Below, piece after piece: positions 60,029 to 64,000 of a stretch of DNA of 64,000 bases; position 1 is the stretch's first letter, and each line of letters opens with the position of its first letter. The stretch covers positions 310,001 to 374,000 of the forward strand of contig CAJQUW010009236.1 in the NCBI GenBank assembly GCA_907163375.1, given 5' to 3'. Origin of the DNA: Prostheceraeus crozeri. Its lineage: Eukaryota > Platyhelminthes > Polycladida > Euryleptidae. The translations under genes were made by a program, and so were the position numbers. The notes beneath the pieces are model-generated. The model searched no databases. It saw nothing but the letters and a program-made list of their open reading frames with translations, and had not been told where the DNA came from.

Positions 60029-62434
60029 CTGGGTCTCCTAGTGGTTCCACCACGCTGTCCCTTGGCTCCACTTCCGAAGTATACTTCAAAGAATTTGGTC
60101 TTCTCTAACTCAAATGGTTGCTTCGGGTTCGGAAGATCACTGATATGCCATACTGAGGTTCTTCTCGTTTTTTTCACCACCGATTTCCCATCCTCTTTCA
60201 CCACTGGACTCGCTTCAATGTCGATGCTATTTGACGCTGGTATATTGTGAGGTGCTGCAGCCGTGCTGGACTCCGCAACACTACCGGTCCGCCGCCGCTG
60301 TCGCAAGAAGCGTCTGGATCGTGACAAGAGACGTTGAGCCCTGGTATTACGTTTGGGGAGTTTGAGGTCCACCGCTGGATGGTGCTCCCGACGACTATGA
60401 CAAGCCGGAAGGATGGATCGCTTTAGTTTCATTTGTATCTCCACTTGATTTGCCAACGCTTCACTCGACGTGCGCCGCCTTCCTCTCCGCTTCAGTTTTT
60501 TACTTTCATCCTCCATCATCTTCCTTTGTTGTTCTTCCAATTCACATTGTTGTCGCACCTCTTGAATGATATTCAAAGCCCGTGTTCTATCATATTCCAC
60601 CTTCAACTCCTCTAGAACATCCTTCGGCAATATACTCCATGGAAGAGAATATACAGGTATCGATACGGGAACATATGTCACCTTTTTACCTTCTGCATCC
60701 AAGTCAACTATCATCACATCTTGTGGTAGTGAGTCGGACTTCCTGGGGGCATTTATGAGTTGAGTTTCTGATTCATTGATTGAGGGATTGAGGTTGGTAG
60801 AAGCCTCGGAGGAACTAATGGAAGCCTTCAGGACGGGTAGGGTTGGAGAAACACTGATGGCAGCTTTCAAGGCAGGCAAAGTTTGTGGAGTAATCGTTGA
60901 AGTCTTGAGGATGGTTTGGTTTTGAGGAACTGAGACAGAAGCCTTGAGTGTCGGCATGTTGAGAGGAACTGAAACGGAATTTTCAGCTGGTGAAACGGAA
61001 CCCTGCAAAACATTGATAGGGGACTGCAGGATTGGTAACGTGTTTTGATTGTCACTGACAGGATGTTGGTGGGAGGGCAAGGAATTGATGGACACGTTGA
61101 TAGAAGGTTGAAGGACGGGTAGAGAGTCTTGATTGACGTTCAATGGAGATTTGAGGGTAGGCAAAGAATTCAGGGGCAGATTGATAGGAGCTTGGACTGC
61201 AGTTATTGGATTATGAGGAACAGTGACGGGAGTTTGTACGGTTAATGTCTGGGGCAAAATGAAGGAATGGGTCTGTGAAGTATTAACAGATGAAACTGAA
61301 CATTGTAAGACAGGAGATTTGTTTTGTTCTTCGAGGGTTGTGGATGTTTGCTCACGGAAGTCCCGTAACCGATTTGAACTCGAAGCAGCCTCCTCCTCAC
61401 TTCTCAATTCAATGGGTGACACTGGAGGCCGACACAACTTCACTGCCACTCTGTTGGTCTGTCGTTGCTTCTGTTCTTCTTCGAAGACATCTCGAAGACC
61501 AAAGTCAGTCAGCGAAGACGACTCATCCTTATACTCTGTCACAAACTTCGGAGATGGCGGAAAACCGTCTCCCGGGTCCCACGTCGTAGCAGTCCAGGAT
61601 TTCGTCGGCGACAATTCGAATAGATCGCTGTATTGCGGCGTGTCCAAATCAACCCTACGAGTGACATCTTTTCCAGGGCTAGGCACCACCATTTTGATTC
61701 GTCCACCTAAAGGACTGTAGCAAGTAGGAGACAACAGAGAGTCGTCACTGCTAACCCGCGTAGTGGACGCAGAGTCTCCACTATTTGTTTGAGTTACTTG
61801 GGGCTCAGATTGAGAATAAACCAAGGTATTTGTGGAAGCAGTCGTATCGACGATGTTTGACACTTTCGAGATCTGAAATCTGAGATCAGCTGTTACTACT
61901 GATTGAGGCACAGCTGGATTGGGATCATTTTTGAATGGCACTTCCAGTAGAGGTGAATTCTGAGAAGCAGCCTCCTCTGGTTTGATAACGACAATTTGTT
62001 GATTTGTTGACGTGTTTTTGATGGGTATTTCCAGTTGAGGTGAATTTTGAGAAACGGGATCCTCTGGTTTGATAACCACGATTTGTTGACTGGCTGAATC
62101 AGTTGAGCTTTTATTGGAGGACGTTTCATTAAGAACTACTACATCTGTCGACGGCACAACATTGAAAACATTAACATAGAAAACATTCGGTGATTGAGAC
62201 GTTGACGCTGTTTGAGCAGACGATGCGTTGGGATTCGGAGCTAATGGCTTCTGCAAGGCTTCCTCTCTGCGCTTCTTTTGCTCCATGCGTCGCATTTCAT
62301 GGGTAAATGAGCGAAGGGAATTTATAGTTGGACCGTAGGACGTGAGGAACTCATGGTCAATGGGATTTTCATTCTTCCATTTGATTTCCAAAGTCCCTAG
62401 ACGACTGTAGTGACGATACTTCCTAACAATACTC
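60029..62434 (-). CDS. GON4L: GON4L/mute-like nuclear protein, first visible exon
   Basis: The acceptor CATTTCTGTTTCAG starts the exon. Its first base completes a codon, and the frame SIVRKYRHYSRLGTLEIKWK follows, then ENPIDHEFLTSYGPTINSLR and a basic helix MRRMEQKKRREEALQ. Most of the exon is low complexity, rich in Ser, Pro, Gln, Asn and Thr. A duplicated unit (QQIVVIKPE, SQNSP, LE.P.KN) appears twice near residues 120-165. A run of 20-25-residue imperfect repeats built on LPxLKxxIxV occupies the middle. The C-terminal part is basic (KKLKRRGRRRT, RSRRFLRQRRR, probably nuclear localisation) and ends TRRP plus two bases. The 803-residue piece fits the long disordered N-terminal half of GON4L proteins, but the name rests on the later exons. 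The 5' exons lie outside the window. Confidence 0.72.
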
Positions 62435-64000
62435 CTGAAACAGAAATGAGAGAAGTTTGTAAAATGGCATGACTGTATTCAATGACTCAATAAATCAAAT
62501 GCATGCAGGAAATAGGATTACAAAAACTGAATGAAATAACCTGCTGTATATTATAATGAATCTTTTTCAAACAGAGAAGACTATTTAGGAAAAAATCGAG
62601 TTTTGTCGCTAGGCAGCTCGTCACACTGAGTGCAAAATATATCAAAGTGAAAAACAGGTGCTGACATGTCACATTCATTAGCAATGCAGTGCACATGAAG
62701 ATAGAAGGGTGGTATTTCAAGCTATAGCTACTTTCATACCCGCCATTCTGATCATTCATTGATCATAAATCTATACCAAGGCGCCAAACAAATTATCAAG
62801 AAGTTCGAACAGTTGTAGAACAGTGACAGGCTCTTCGAATAATATATCGCACATACAAACAACGACGTTCTATGTCTGCTGTTGCAGGGAACTCTTGCCT
62901 GGGTGAATGCTTGTCAGAAGGATGTTTCGTGTAATTGAATCTTCTATTTATATCTTCATTATTGGTTTATTGCATAGTGTAGTCACTTTACTTGATACTT
63001 TTCATGTGATGTAATCTTTAACTTTCATTATATTACTTGTTAATTTTACTAATTATAACGCATGAATATGCTACCTTGACTCAATGCATTGTGATCATTT
63101 TGATTTTAACTTTGCTTTCATTTTTACCTGAAACCCTATCCTGAATGCTCATGAAATACCCTTTCTCCTCAAATAACGTATGTCTCAATATAACATCCAT
63201 ACGTCTTCTTGATGAAAATTACGATTCCTAGATTGAATGATTTTTACAATTTGATCAATGTCCAGAAAGCATGATTACGGATGATTAACACGGCTTATAA
63301 TAGCTTATTTGAAAGCTGTAGGATGGCACATGCAATGCTAGTGTTTGACACTTAGAAAAAGATAATCGATCGAAATTCGATTGAATAGGTAATCCGTCTT
63401 TATCATCAATTCAGTTCTATGATCCCGATTTGCAGAGTAGGAAAGTCTGATCAAAATTTATTGAGCTATAAGAAGTAAGCAAGAAAGGATCAAGGTTAAT
63501 GTATTGTGGGCCATCAGACAAAAGACATGAATTCTTCAATTTATCATTTAATGTCGTCCATAAAGCTAACTAAGCAACAATCGGACAACCATGATGGAAA
63601 ACAAAAGTCATTGCCCCGTTTCACTAATGAAATATGAAGGTACGAAAACAATTAACTGTCTAAAATTGCATAGAAGAGTCGAGATTGATCCTATACATTT
63701 CCTACAACACCTAACAAAGAGGTCACACAAACTCAACCAGACTCAAGCGACAACCGAAGTCCAAAAGACTCAAACAATTGCAATTCGAGTTATGTGGAGA
63801 TCGTTCAAATTCATGATGCCAAATGAAAGAAACTATGAGATTTGGAAAATTACCATTTAAAACAATCCGAAGTCCAATGAAACAGCTACCCCTCCCCATT
63901 CACAGGCTGCGACCTTGCGACATTCAAAGGGCTCAATGAATCAAGTTAAATCGGATTCGGACTGGACATAGACGATTTAAAGTTTCTTTTCCGCAAGGGA
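62435..64000. other. GON4L-like intron at the window's end
   Basis: The next upstream GON4L-like exon should end in the matching phase (two bases of a codon before its donor). I did not find it here. The sequence is AT-rich with short frames only and shows nothing else I can support. Confidence 0.55.

Noticed and set aside
60041-61720. Open frames on the + strand across the first visible GON4L-like exon
   Set aside because: They are antisense shadows. The - strand frame is far longer and joins in phase to the next exon.
1-64000. CRISPR arrays, rRNA genes, bacterial operons
   Set aside because: None seen. The window is eukaryotic nuclear DNA.

Overview
The window is a gene-poor, AT-rich stretch of an animal (metazoan) nuclear genome. 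Exons are joined by GT/AG introns of up to 20 kb, and introns and intergenic DNA are full of transposable elements. There are no bacterial operons, rRNA or CRISPR. The species cannot be fixed from the sequence. An invertebrate bilaterian fits best: a TIKI protease gene, a GON4L-type gene, CR1/L2-like LINE, Penelope-like and Ty3/gypsy elements, and many foldback elements.

Two host genes converge. On the + strand (9340-37338) five exons of a TIKI/TRABD2 Wnt-inactivating metalloprotease join in frame into 448 residues ending in a hydrophobic tail. The signal-peptide exon was not found and probably lies upstream. On the - strand (62434 down to 47491) three exons join in frame into about 1513 residues of a GON4L/mute-like nuclear protein: an N-terminal Ser/Pro/Gln-rich region, PAH-like helices, a Cys/His cluster and two C-terminal SANT/Myb domains. 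Its 5' exons lie beyond the window. About 9.5 kb of transposon-filled DNA separates the two 3' ends.

Mobile elements dominate the rest. TIKI intron 1 carries a young Ty3/gypsy LTR retrotransposon (21855-26310, antisense) with apparently identical 238-bp LTRs and a 5-bp target duplication, much richer in GC than its surroundings. A GON4L intron carries a composite retroelement (53674-58892) between perfect 12-bp direct repeats. Penelope-like sequence forms inverted 377-bp arms holding hammerhead-like cores, and a nearly whole CR1/L2-like LINE with both ORFs sits between them, fused to the Penelope RT/GIY-YIG remnant. Between the genes lie a 2.5-kb cut-and-paste DNA transposon (42611-45142, 5-bp target duplication, CAGGGTT termini, decayed transposase), a non-autonomous element with about 200-bp inverted ends (40213-41960), a 464-bp foldback element next to it, and a reverse transcriptase fossil. 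Further foldback elements lie at 7880-8250, 11382-11490, 20822-21167 and 52963-53263.

The two host genes show no sign of shared function. The composite PLE/LINE insertion is the feature most worth following up.
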